Counted from the stretch's first letter, positions 1 to 6,319 are shown. The stretch is DNA of 13,513 bases from GCA-2688105 sp964499445 (GCA_964499445.1 CAZCLE010000028.1:1-13513), one strand, 5' to 3'. Translations and numbers: made by a program. Notes: generated by a model from the sequence alone, not told the origin.

Positions 1-54
1 CCTTACGGACACTACGCCCTGAACGTAGCGCGTCTGCCATTCCGCCACTTCGGC
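1..54 (-). tRNA. tRNA-Leu (CAG), 3' part cut off by window edge
   Basis: Read on the minus strand, the sequence starts with a GCCGAAG acceptor strand, followed by a leucine-type D-arm and an anticodon stem CTACG/CGTAG. The seven-base loop is TTCAGGG, giving anticodon CAG at 21-19. The bases after the stem (TGTCCGTAAGG) begin the long variable arm of a class II tRNA, which fits leucine. The T-arm and the 3' acceptor strand lie outside the window. A near-perfect sigma-70 promoter sits directly upstream. Confidence 0.93.
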
Positions 55-82
55 AGGCTGCTTGTCTCTTTTCGGCAAATAA

Positions 83-111
83 ATTATACTTAGATTAGGT
101 TTCACTGTCAA
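83..111 (-). promoter_or_regulatory. Consensus sigma-70 promoter for tRNA-Leu
   Basis: On the minus strand a perfect -35 box TTGACA (111-106) is separated by exactly 17 bases from a perfect -10 box TATAAT (88-83). Transcription would start near 76, about 22 bases before the mature tRNA 5' end at 54. A 6/6 plus 6/6 match with ideal spacing fits a strongly expressed stable RNA. Confidence 0.85.
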
Positions 112-220
112 TGTGAAGAGTTTCACCGCTTTTACAATTCTATAACACATATATGGGTCCATGTAGTAGTTCCAGTATTCAGAGACCTCCGAAAAGCCTA
201 AATCCCTTCACGGCAAGGGT

Positions 221-248
221 TTGAATGCCACTCACCTTGTATTATAGT
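221..248 (+). promoter_or_regulatory. Candidate promoter for the transglutaminase-like gene
   Basis: TTGAAT (221-226) and TATAGT (243-248) are separated by 16 bases, giving 4/6 and 5/6 matches to the sigma-70 consensus. Transcription would start about 60 bases before the ATG at 315. A second, weaker pair (TTGCCT at 271, GATAAA at 295) lies too close to the start codon to be preferred. Confidence 0.4.
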
Positions 249-314
249 GCTGCCAGAATATGGTATCGTGTTGCCTCAGCGTATTAAGCAATGTGATAAA
301 ATACCTGGAAGATT

Positions 315-1376
315 ATGAAGAGTAGAATTATTGGCGTTATTTTCGGGCTGATAGCTGTGGGGATAATATTGTATTTTGTTGTTCCCTATGTAGTTAGTAA
401 CTTCTCTTCCTCAGTCTCACCTCAAGAAGAATCAGGTAAAGGCGCTGCGGAATTAACTGCGGATTCTACAGATGCCAATCTGGATGCGGTTATTACGCGT
501 GGCTATACGTGGGATTATGACGGTAAAGAATGGACTTGGGAGTTGCAAATACCGGAAGGGCTTTATAATTATTATAAAGAAATGCCCAGGTCTTTGACTA
601 ATAACTATTCTGTCTATGTTACTCATCCTTTGGATGATGAATATATAGGGCAATTGGCGGTGGCGATTAAAGATGCGGCTGATAAGAATAGCTATAGTAA
701 GTATAAAACCATAGGACTGGCGGCGGCCTTTGTCCAGAATCTTCCCTATAATTCTGACTCGGAAACGACTCCTTACGATGAATACCCCAGATATCCCATT
801 GAAACTTTGGTTGATGATGGCGGCGACTGCGAGGATACCTCAATATTACTGGCGGCAATACTTGATAGTATGGGCTACGGTGTTGTCTTGGTGAATCCCC
901 TAGAGCATTTGGCGGTAGGGGTATTGTGTGTGGAAGGTATGCCCGGGCGTTATTATCCGCATAAAGATGGTAGCTATTATTATCTGGAGACAACTAACCC
1001 GGGGTGGAGTATTGGCGAACTCCCGCAAACTTATAGATTTACTCCGGCGTATGTCTATGGCATTGAGCCAATTCCAGTTCTGACGCATCATTGGACAACA
1101 AAGATACGGGGTGGTTCAGTTATATTAAATGTTACTGTAGAAAATTCAGGAGCTATCGCTGCCGATGATGTTTGTGTGTGGGTAGGACTTGAATCTGGTG
1201 AGGGACAATGGTTGAATTCGGAGACAAGCCGCTACTTTGCTCTTCCCTCCGGCTGTTCTACGACGGTTAGTTTAACGCTGAAAATTCCCCCTGATACGCG
1301 TACTCGCCTATTAGTACAAATAATAGACGATGGTTGGGCAGTAGGTTCAAGCCAATCTTACTGGTTTGATAGTTAG
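315..1376 (+). CDS. Membrane-anchored transglutaminase-like (papain-fold) protein
   Basis: 353 residues. One hydrophobic segment (about 5-28) follows Lys2 and Arg4, so it is an uncleaved signal anchor, with the rest probably outside the cell. The middle (about 110-230) looks like a transglutaminase-like domain: Cys172 in GGDCEDTS, His198 in PLEHLAVG and an acidic Glu225 in YYLETT match the family's Cys-His-Asp/Glu arrangement. The last 90 or so residues (about 258-350) are beta-rich and resemble a CARDB/Ig-like module (VILNVTVENSGAIAADDV). Family knowledge suggests a cysteine peptidase or amide-linkage activity on envelope protein or peptide, but the substrate is unknown. The ATG at 315 is preceded only by a weak GGAAG. 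The gene stands alone and converges on the GYD-domain gene 80 bases away. I am confident of the fold and not of the activity. Confidence 0.8.
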   Translation: MKSRIIGVIFGLIAVGIILYFVVPYVVSNFSSSVSPQEESGKGAAELTADSTDANLDAVITRGYTWDYDGKEWTWELQIPEGLYNYYKEMPRSLTNNYSVYVTHPLDDEYIGQLAVAIKDAADKNSYSKYKTIGLAAAFVQNLPYNSDSETTPYDEYPRYPIETLVDDGGDCEDTSILLAAILDSMGYGVVLVNPLEHLAVGVLCVEGMPGRYYPHKDGSYYYLETTNPGWSIGELPQTYRFTPAYVYGIEPIPVLTHHWTTKIRGGSVILNVTVENSGAIAADDVCVWVGLESGEGQWLNSETSRYFALPSGCSTTVSLTLKIPPDTRTRLLVQIIDDGWAVGSSQSYWFDS

Positions 1377-1456
1377 CCGTTTTGCCGAAAGTTATTATAG
1401 ACGGGTTAATATCAGGCTGGGGAGCGCAAGACGCGAATGGACTAAAATAGGATTGG

Positions 1457-1744
1457 CTACCTTTTCAAGTTATCAATAAAATCGTCGAGGGGCATCGCCG
1501 CCAGGGTCATGGTCTGGAGGGTTCCTCTGGCACCTAATTGTAAGCCCACTTTGGCTACGGCTTCATTGCTCGGAGCTTCAAGAATATTGATGAAATCATA
1601 CTGACCCAGAAGGGCATACTGAGCCAGTATTTTGACTCCCATCCCCTCTACCTCTTTATTAACCTCCTTAATCCTCTCCGGCTTTTCTTTAATGGTTCTC
1701 CTTCCTTCATCAGTGAGAGTGGTGAGCATAACATAGAAAGGCAT
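1457..1744 (-). CDS. GYD-domain protein (small alpha/beta-barrel family)
   Basis: 95 residues, a normal length for this small family. It opens with the typical strand MPFYVMLTTLTDEGRRTI and carries GQYDF at 47-51, the position of the Gly-Tyr-Asp signature that names the domain (here Gly-Gln-Tyr-Asp). The C-terminal part (RGTLQTMTLAAMPLDDF) is also typical. The family has a dimeric alpha/beta-barrel-like fold; its biochemical role is not established, so none is assigned. The start is secure: GAGGAGGT lies at 1755-1748, just ahead of the ATG. A good promoter lies upstream. It is a single-gene unit, convergent with the transglutaminase-like gene and divergent from the aconitase-X operon. Confidence 0.88.
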   Translation of the reverse strand: MPFYVMLTTLTDEGRRTIKEKPERIKEVNKEVEGMGVKILAQYALLGQYDFINILEAPSNEAVAKVGLQLGARGTLQTMTLAAMPLDDFIDNLKR

Positions 1745-1780
1745 TGTTACCTCCTCATAGTTGGACTTTCATGGAGTTTT

Positions 1781-1809
1781 AGTCTAGTCCTTGTTGGGGC
1801 GATTGTCAA
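1781..1809 (-). promoter_or_regulatory. Promoter of the GYD-domain gene
   Basis: On the minus strand a perfect TTGACA (1809-1804) is followed after 17 bases by TAGACT (1786-1781, 4/6). It would start transcription near 1774 and leave a leader of about 30 bases. A six-base inverted repeat (TTGGGG at 1794-1799, CCCCAA at 1814-1819) brackets the -35 box and could be an operator. Confidence 0.55.
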
Positions 1810-1908
1810 TAATCCCCAAATACAAAGGTGAACCCCTGTGCGTGTGGGGTGTAGTTATGATTTTGGAGGGGGGTGGGTGACTTGTCAATAGTAGGTCTAG
1901 GGTGATTA

Positions 1909-1920
1909 TGGTATTATAAT
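1909..1920 (+). promoter_or_regulatory. -10 region of the aconitase-X operon
   Basis: A perfect TATAAT occupies 1915-1920. An overlapping extended -10 reading, TGG then TATTAT, occupies 1909-1917. No good -35 box lies 16-18 bases upstream, so an extended -10 promoter is the likelier reading. The predicted transcript would start near 1926, ruling out the upstream ATG at 1919 and supporting the start at 1994. Confidence 0.45.
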
Positions 1921-1993
1921 GCGACGAAGACGCCAGAGAACCGTGAGTTGGAATGTCCTCGGGTACAGATACTCAACAAAGGGGGAACTGAGC

Positions 1994-3250
1994 ATGAATC
2001 TTACCGAAGTAGAAGAAGCCATGGCATCCGGGAAGTATGGGCCAGGCATAGAAAAATGTATGAACATTCTCATCAGGATTGGAGAGGCCTTTGGTGCGGA
2101 GCAGATGGTAAGGATTGCCAGCGCCCATACCATGCCTAAGGAACCTCCTGACCTGCTGAATGAGATGACGGAAGGCACAACTCAAACCGGTGCCTTTACT
2201 ACGCTTCACTCTTTGATGTCCGCCTTTGACCCGTACTGTTGGCAGAAGATGGGGATTCCAGAGGCGTTTGCTTCGCGGGAGCTTTCTATCTACAAGGAAA
2301 GGCTGGATGTTCATAGTCGCCTGGGTTTTTATCAAACGTACACCTGCTTGCCAATGCTGGTAGGGAACCTGCCTCGAAAAGGGGATTATGTTTCATGGAT
2401 TGGCTCAGGGGCACAGCTTTTGGCTAACTCCATCATAGGTGCGCGAACCAATAGAGATGGGACCGTTTCCAATTTGGCAGCTGCCATCACCGGCAGGACA
2501 CCCTATACCGGGCTCCTATTGGATGAAAACCGTTACGCCGAGGTTTTGGTGGTGCTGGACGGATTGGACTCATACCAGCTCACCCATACCGATTTTGGTG
2601 CTATCGGATATTATGTGGGGGGTAAGGCAGGAAATAGGAATATTGTCATAGACGGCTTATCCCGGGAATTAGACCTCGACCAGATAAAGTATCTTATAGC
2701 GCCTCTGGCAGCATCGGGGGCTGTGGGCATCTGCCATATTGTGGGCTTAACACCCGAGGCGCCAGATTTGCCGCAGGCCCTGGGACATCGTAAGCCGGCT
2801 GAGATTATTAGGGTGGGCAGGGAGGAGATAAAGCAGACCAAGGCGCTGTATGCTGAGGGAAAGAGCGGCCAAGTAGATATGGCTGTTTTTGGTTGCCCCC
2901 ACTGCACCGTTGCCGAATTAAAAACAATGGCGTCCTTATTAGACGGGAAAAAGGTGGGGAATAACCAGAGACTGTGGGTCGGCATGCCGTATCAAATGTA
3001 CTATCTAGCCCAAACTATGGGATATACCGATGTTATAGAAAATGCTGGTGGGGTTATCTCAAGCGCCTGCATGGCGGCGATTCCTGATTCGCCAATACCC
3101 TCCGAGGTAAAAGTAATAGCCACCAATTCCTTTAAAGCAGCCCATTACATTCCTAGACTAACAAAGGGTCGGGTTAGGGTGTTGATTGGAGATATGGATG
3201 TGTGTATCGATGCCGTTACTGGTGGCGAATGGAAAGGAGACAATCCATGA
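1994..3250 (+). CDS. Aconitase-X (AcnX, DUF521) large/catalytic subunit
   Basis: 418 residues from the chosen ATG. The frame stays open upstream to 1919, but those residues (Arg-rich) are not family-like and lie on the promoter. AAAGGGGGA at 1978-1986 precedes the 1994 ATG, and MNLTEVEEAMASGKYGPGIE is the usual AcnX start. AcnX enzymes are dehydratases related to aconitase that carry an Fe-S cluster. Three cysteines fit cluster ligands: Cys301 in GCPHC, Cys359 in ISSAC and Cys404 in MDVC. The TNSFKAAHY segment near residue 377 is also family-typical. Known reactions are cis-3-hydroxy-L-proline dehydration and, in archaea, dehydration of mevalonate 5-phosphate. The sequence alone does not tell me which applies here. 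The stop codon overlaps the small-subunit start, so the two are made together as a heterodimer. Confidence 0.9.
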   Translation: MNLTEVEEAMASGKYGPGIEKCMNILIRIGEAFGAEQMVRIASAHTMPKEPPDLLNEMTEGTTQTGAFTTLHSLMSAFDPYCWQKMGIPEAFASRELSIYKERLDVHSRLGFYQTYTCLPMLVGNLPRKGDYVSWIGSGAQLLANSIIGARTNRDGTVSNLAAAITGRTPYTGLLLDENRYAEVLVVLDGLDSYQLTHTDFGAIGYYVGGKAGNRNIVIDGLSRELDLDQIKYLIAPLAASGAVGICHIVGLTPEAPDLPQALGHRKPAEIIRVGREEIKQTKALYAEGKSGQVDMAVFGCPHCTVAELKTMASLLDGKKVGNNQRLWVGMPYQMYYLAQTMGYTDVIENAGGVISSACMAAIPDSPIPSEVKVIATNSFKAAHYIPRLTKGRVRVLIGDMDVCIDAVTGGEWKGDNP

Positions 3251-3651
3251 AGTTAAAGGGTCGGGTCATTAATGGGGGCGATGCCAAAGGTGAGGCGTTG
3301 GTTTTGGATGTGCCGTTTTCATTTATCGGAGATTTTGACCCAGATACGGGGAAATTAGCTATTCAAGGACATCCCCTTTTTGGAGAAAGCTTGGCTAACA
3401 AAATCTTGGTTTGTCCTTCGGGAAAAGGGGGTACGATTGCTCCTTTTATTGCCTACCAGGCTTGGCAGAAGGGGAACGCTCCAGCCGCCATTCTCTGCGA
3501 AAAGGCGGAGCCAATCCTTTGTGAGTCTGCCATAACTATCAACATACCGATATTGGATGCTTTTAATGAGAATCCTGTCGAGAGGATAAAAACAGGCCAA
3601 TTCATATCCATTAATAAGGATGAGGTCACAGTAGAAGAGCAATCACATTAG
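3247..3651 (+). CDS. Aconitase-X (DUF126) small/swivel subunit
   Basis: 134 residues. The start is the ATG at 3247, which overlaps the large-subunit stop (ATGA) and has AAAGGAGAC at 3233-3241 inside the upstream gene, a standard translational-coupling layout. The protein is the swivelling-domain partner of AcnX. VCPSGKGGTIAP (about 55-66) carries the conserved glycine-rich loop with Ser58, the presumed active-site serine by family comparison. FSFIGDFDPDTG and GHPLFGESLANK are also typical. In some bacteria the two parts are fused; here they are separate, as in the archaeal and type II enzymes. Without the large subunit it would have no activity. Confidence 0.9.
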   Translation: MKLKGRVINGGDAKGEALVLDVPFSFIGDFDPDTGKLAIQGHPLFGESLANKILVCPSGKGGTIAPFIAYQAWQKGNAPAAILCEKAEPILCESAITINIPILDAFNENPVERIKTGQFISINKDEVTVEEQSH

Positions 3652-3660
3652 GGGCTTCAT

Positions 3661-3726
3661 TACCCAATAGATGACCTCCCCTCTTTTAATCGTTCGGTGG
3701 AGTTAAGGTCATCCAATAATTGGGTA
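3661..3726. repeat. Imperfect inverted repeat downstream of aconitase-X operon
   Basis: TACCCAAT (3661-3668) pairs with ATTGGGTA (3719-3726), and ATGACCT (3671-3677) pairs with AGGTCAT (3706-3712). That makes 15 pairs with a 2/6-base internal loop and a 28-base apical loop. It begins ten bases after the small-subunit stop. It could act as a 3' stem protecting the operon mRNA, or be a small palindromic repeat element. Confidence 0.5.
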
Positions 3727-3795
3727 AGTCTAGAGAGGTTTAATCAAGCAGGTGGATAACCAGAGTTGAACCAACGCCGGCATTCTACACCAAAA

Positions 3796-3863
3796 GGATT
3801 TGCTTTGTGGAACTCCTCGCAATGACAAACCACCCGTCATCGCCAGCCGAAGGCGTGCAATCT
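3796..3863. repeat. Palindromic dispersed-repeat-like element
   Basis: The left half (3796-3827, GGATTTGCT...CCTCGCAATGACA) and the reversed right half (3863-3835, AGATTGCACGCC...GGCGATGACG) are degenerate copies of one motif. The GGATTGC-to-CTCGCAATGACA pattern resembles REP/MITE-like intergenic repeats scattered through many environmental bacterial genomes. The element is non-coding and probably forms a cruciform or RNA hairpin. Copy number cannot be judged from this window. Confidence 0.55.
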
Positions 3864-4015
3864 GTCACAATGGCACAAATCGTGTGTAACAAGGGGTTTG
3901 CCGAGAGGCGAATTTGGCGAAATCCTTGTTTCTCCCTTTATCCGCTGTTGTATGAAGGGGCTGGCATATTACTATACTAAATTTACCACCAAATTTTGAT
4001 TATCTCTCAATTATT

Positions 4016-4282
4016 CTAGTATCTTTGATAATTTCTTCCTTCTCTGCTTCTTGGTGGGCGAGCTTCGTCGATTTTCAAGGTGCGTCCTTCTAAATCGGAA
4101 CCGTTCAATGCTTCTTTTGCTTTTTCGGCTTCCGCTGGGCTAGACATTTCAATAAATCCAAAACCTCTACCTTCAATTATATTGACTTCCTTAACTTCAC
4201 CATAATTGGAAAACAATTCCTTCAACTGCTCATTAGTTGTAGAATAACTAAGATTTCCTACATAAAGTTTACTACCTTGCAT
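4016..4282 (-). CDS. Small RRM-family RNA-binding protein
   Basis: 88 residues: a single RNA recognition motif plus a short basic tail. RNP2 is KLYVGNL (5-11) and RNP1 is GRGFGFIEM (38-46), whose aromatic residues Tyr7, Phe41 and Phe43 are the usual RNA-stacking positions. LEGRTLKIDEARP completes the fold, and the tail (RSREGRNYQRY) is Arg-rich. Such small bacterial RRM proteins bind single-stranded RNA and in cyanobacteria are often cold-induced; the targets here are unknown. The ATG at 4282 has GAGGTT upstream (minus strand). The promoter and a striking palindrome lie just before it. It is a single-gene unit. Confidence 0.93.
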   Translation of the reverse strand: MQGSKLYVGNLSYSTTNEQLKELFSNYGEVKEVNIIEGRGFGFIEMSSPAEAEKAKEALNGSDLEGRTLKIDEARPPRSREGRNYQRY

Positions 4283-4319
4283 TCTAACCTCTTTTCTTCT
4301 TTATTTGTCTCTGTCCAAT

Positions 4320-4341
4320 AATACCTCTTTTAAGAGGTATT
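4320..4341. promoter_or_regulatory. Perfect palindrome at the RRM gene transcription start
   Basis: AATACCTCTT (4320-4329) and AAGAGGTATT (4332-4341) are exact reverse complements separated by two bases. The predicted RRM transcription start (about 4338) falls within it, 38-60 bases before the start codon. It could be a repressor operator or, if transcribed, a 5'-end hairpin bound by a regulator or by the RRM protein itself. Confidence 0.5.
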
Positions 4342-4344
4342 GGC

Positions 4345-4373
4345 AAGATAGCGATTCTTTCTGCTAATGCCAA
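4345..4373 (-). promoter_or_regulatory. Candidate promoter of the RRM gene
   Basis: On the minus strand TTGGCA (4373-4368, 5/6) is followed after 17 bases by TATCTT (4350-4345, 4/6). The spacing is ideal and the predicted start lies about 56 bases before the ATG. Its position against the palindrome at 4320-4341 suggests control at initiation. Confidence 0.42.
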
Positions 4374-4593
4374 CATTATTAAACACGAGAACCCCCATTA
4401 GAAACTTGTTTCAGGAGTTGCGATTGATTATTCTTACCACCCCCTTCACTATTTGCCTGCCATTTCATCTAACCACCATATAAATGGACTCGGAGTTCGC
4501 CTAATCCGCTGCTCTCAGACAAAGGGTAGCAACTACTTCAGTGAATGTCAACAGCATCGGGCTTTTTGGGGTTTTCCCCGCTCCGCTCAGATT

Positions 4594-4618
4594 ATGTGGA
4601 TTGTACAATCTGCCACAT
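4594..4618. repeat. Compound inverted repeat, operator-like
   Basis: A perfect 12-base palindrome GATTGTACAATC (4599-4610) is nested within ATGTGG (4594-4599) and CCACAT (4613-4618). The dyad is not next to an obvious promoter: it lies about 94 bases beyond the 3' end of the DUF169 gene. Its function is unknown. Confidence 0.45.
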
Positions 4619-4711
4619 TGTTAAGCGAGGGTAGTGTACGGCGTAAAAGCTCGTAGCAGGAACTGTGCCCCCATGCAACTTTCCCCTGTATTTTTTTTGA
4701 CTTAACTCAGG

Positions 4712-5458
4712 CTAACTTATCCTTTTCTGCACTCTCTCCCATGAATCCGTGATAAGAAAACTCTCCTCTATATTTTCAATCATTCCGATAAACTTATTCA
4801 TGGGTACGGAAAATGTGACTACATTACGGGGAACAAAAGGACGTGCCGAGGGATCAAACATTCCGATGACTCCTCTAGGAGAGTCAGAATCTCTTTCAAG
4901 ATACGGGTACTGGACAATTGTGGAACAGCCCGAGCCAAACGGTGCCAATATTGCATTTCGATCAACCTCATCAAAACGGGCCAGAGTAAAAAGTCCGGAG
5001 AGAACATCAGGTTTGGCAAAGAAGATAGCAACTTCTGGATCATCTGATTTCTCAAGCTTGTCCCATCTTTTGAATACTATGAAGCGGCCGGGTGCCTTGA
5101 ATGCCGGTGCTTGTTTCATTATCTCCTTGACAAGTTCCGGAGATTTACAGTAGCGTTCACCCCTCAACCTTCCAGGAATTCCGTAGGAGAGGAAATATTC
5201 AAAGCCCGGCATAATTCCTTCTGTAAAGCCGAGATACCTTTTACCACCGGGACAACCAATTGAGTCGACGTCAAAACACAGAGAACTTCCATTCCTCACA
5301 TTTGCTAATGCCCCGATTACACATCTTGGTACTGATTCAGGGTCAACCATTTTGGCATGCCCTTCCTCATTGGTGTAATAGAACGTAATAGGAAGTGCTG
5401 CATTGTTAAAGTACTTTCTCCAGAGCCGGTAGAATTTGTCTTTGATTCTTAGGTCCAT
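4712..5458 (-). CDS. DUF169 family protein (COG2043)
   Basis: 248 residues from the ATG at 5458. An upstream in-frame ATG at 5479 is less likely because AGGAGG (5473-5468) sits nine bases before the 5458 start and nothing useful precedes 5479. Family marks: RCVIGALANVRNG, the Cys-rich SLCFDVDSIGCPGGKRYLGF, RYCKSPELVKEI and a central APFGSGCSTIVQYPYLE. The family is common in anaerobes, archaea and Chloroflexota. Its conserved cysteines might bind metal or a cluster, but no reaction is established and I assign none. No signal peptide or membrane segment is visible. A TATACT (-10-like, 5506-5501) lies upstream with no clear -35. The next gene (flavoprotein) is divergent. Confidence 0.85.
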   Translation of the reverse strand: MDLRIKDKFYRLWRKYFNNAALPITFYYTNEEGHAKMVDPESVPRCVIGALANVRNGSSLCFDVDSIGCPGGKRYLGFTEGIMPGFEYFLSYGIPGRLRGERYCKSPELVKEIMKQAPAFKAPGRFIVFKRWDKLEKSDDPEVAIFFAKPDVLSGLFTLARFDEVDRNAILAPFGSGCSTIVQYPYLERDSDSPRGVIGMFDPSARPFVPRNVVTFSVPMNKFIGMIENIEESFLITDSWERVQKRIS

Positions 5459-5598
5459 AGATAAAGGCCTCCTATCCATGATTATGAATCTGGCACTAAT
5501 AGTATACAGAATCTACAGGTTCAAAGCCACATATGGTCATGGAGCGGTCTATTGATGACAATGTAGCAGCTGTTTGTGTCATACGTAGCTGTTTCGAC

Positions 5599-5615
5599 AC
5601 TCTTCAACGAAGAGT
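5599..5615. repeat. Short perfect hairpin/dyad
   Basis: ACTCTTC (5599-5605) and GAAGAGT (5609-5615) are exact reverse complements around AAC. It sits between the divergent DUF169 and flavoprotein genes, about 75 bases before the flavoprotein -35 box, so it could be a regulator site. No T-run follows it. Confidence 0.35.
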
Positions 5616-5690
5616 AAACTCCCAAGCCAGTTACACATTCCGTCACATTGTCCAACTGATGAGTTCAGGGTCGAGGACAAGGGGGAGAAA

Positions 5691-5719
5691 TTGACAGGCG
5701 GGCTACCAATAGCTATAGT
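5691..5719 (+). promoter_or_regulatory. Strong sigma-70 promoter of the flavoprotein gene
   Basis: A perfect TTGACA (5691-5696), a 17-base spacer and TATAGT (5714-5719, 5/6). The predicted start near 5726 leaves a leader of about 27 bases that contains the ribosome binding site. Confidence 0.65.
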
Positions 5720-5752
5720 AGAAGCTCTTAACGTTCTTTTGCGGAGGTATAA

Positions 5753-6319
5753 TTGAGAGTCCTGGGGATTATGGGTAGTCCGAGGATAGAAGGTAATACT
5801 GACCTATTACTGGATGAGGTATTGAGGGGGGCACAAAGTCAGGGGGCAGAGGTGGAGAAGATAATAGTGGACGAGCTCAATATAGCCCCCTGCCGGGAAT
5901 ACTATGGCTGCCTGAAAGAAGGCAATTGCGTCATAAGAGACGATATGGATGACATATATCCCAAGCTCCTTGATGCCGACAGGGTAATAGTTGCCTCGCC
6001 GATATTTTTCTACGGGCTCACCAGTCAGATTAAGGCGCTCATCGACCGTTGCCAGGCGCTGTGGGCGAGAAAATACATTCTCAAGCAGGTCCCGCCCGAC
6101 TTGGGGAGAAGGGGGGCGTTTGTTGCCGTGGGAGCTACCGGAGGCAAGCGATTGTTTGACGGGTCGATATTAACCGTGAAATACTTCTTCCAGTCCATTG
6201 GCGTCAGGTATGCTGATGAGCTTTTCGTCCGGGGTGTAGATAGGAAGGGAGAGATTAGGGAGCACCCGGCGGCGCTATCGGATGCGTTTGAACTGGGCAG
6301 GAGACTAGCTCAAGTATAG
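5753..6319 (+). CDS. NADPH-dependent FMN reductase / iron-sulfur-flavoprotein-like
   Basis: 188 residues with a TTG start, supported by GGAGG at 5743-5747 and by MRVLGIMGSPRIEGNT, the first strand and phosphate-binding loop of the flavodoxin-like fold (GSPR at 8-11). ASPIFFYGLTSQIKALIDR is the second FMN contact region. Relatives with an Fe-S cluster have Cys-x2-Cys-x2-Cys-x4-7-Cys before a CVIxDDM segment. Here the pattern is Cys47, Tyr50, Cys53, Cys59, then VIRDDM: the second cysteine is replaced, so a normal 4Fe-4S cluster is doubtful. It is probably a cytosolic FMN oxidoreductase; the electron partner is unknown. It has its own strong promoter. Confidence 0.85.
   Translation: MRVLGIMGSPRIEGNTDLLLDEVLRGAQSQGAEVEKIIVDELNIAPCREYYGCLKEGNCVIRDDMDDIYPKLLDADRVIVASPIFFYGLTSQIKALIDRCQALWARKYILKQVPPDLGRRGAFVAVGATGGKRLFDGSILTVKYFFQSIGVRYADELFVRGVDRKGEIREHPAALSDAFELGRRLAQV

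Larger units (their letters stand above)
3652..4015. other. 364-base gap: repeats, no gene
   Basis: I find no convincing coding region. The gap contains a long imperfect inverted repeat (3661-3726), a fragment resembling a decayed tRNA 3' half on the minus strand (3751-3791), a dispersed-repeat-like palindrome (3796-3863), an imperfect 13-base inverted repeat (3890-3902 with 3916-3928) and AAATTT/AAATTT around ACCACC (3979-3996), which may end the RRM transcript. None of the hairpins is followed by a long T-run on the plus strand, so the operon terminator is not certain. Confidence 0.6.
4283..4711. other. 429-base gap: RRM promoter region and orphan palindromes
   Basis: The left end is the RRM leader and promoter with a 10-base perfect palindrome (4320-4341). 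Further right are GGGGTTTTCCCC (4568-4579) and a compound inverted repeat (4594-4618). A 67-codon TTG-initiated frame (4453-4656) has no ribosome binding site and no family resemblance, so I do not call it. No RNA gene is recognisable. Confidence 0.55.

Noticed and set aside
1919..1993. Longer N-terminus for the aconitase-X large subunit starting at 1919
   Set aside because: The ATG overlaps the -10 box, the added residues are Arg-rich and not family-like, and the ribosome binding site and family-typical N-terminus both point to 1994.
4453..4656. 67-codon plus-strand open frame in the gap between the RRM and DUF169 genes
   Set aside because: It starts with TTG without a ribosome binding site, its composition is unlike the neighbouring proteins, and it runs through inverted repeats. 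No family resemblance was recognised.
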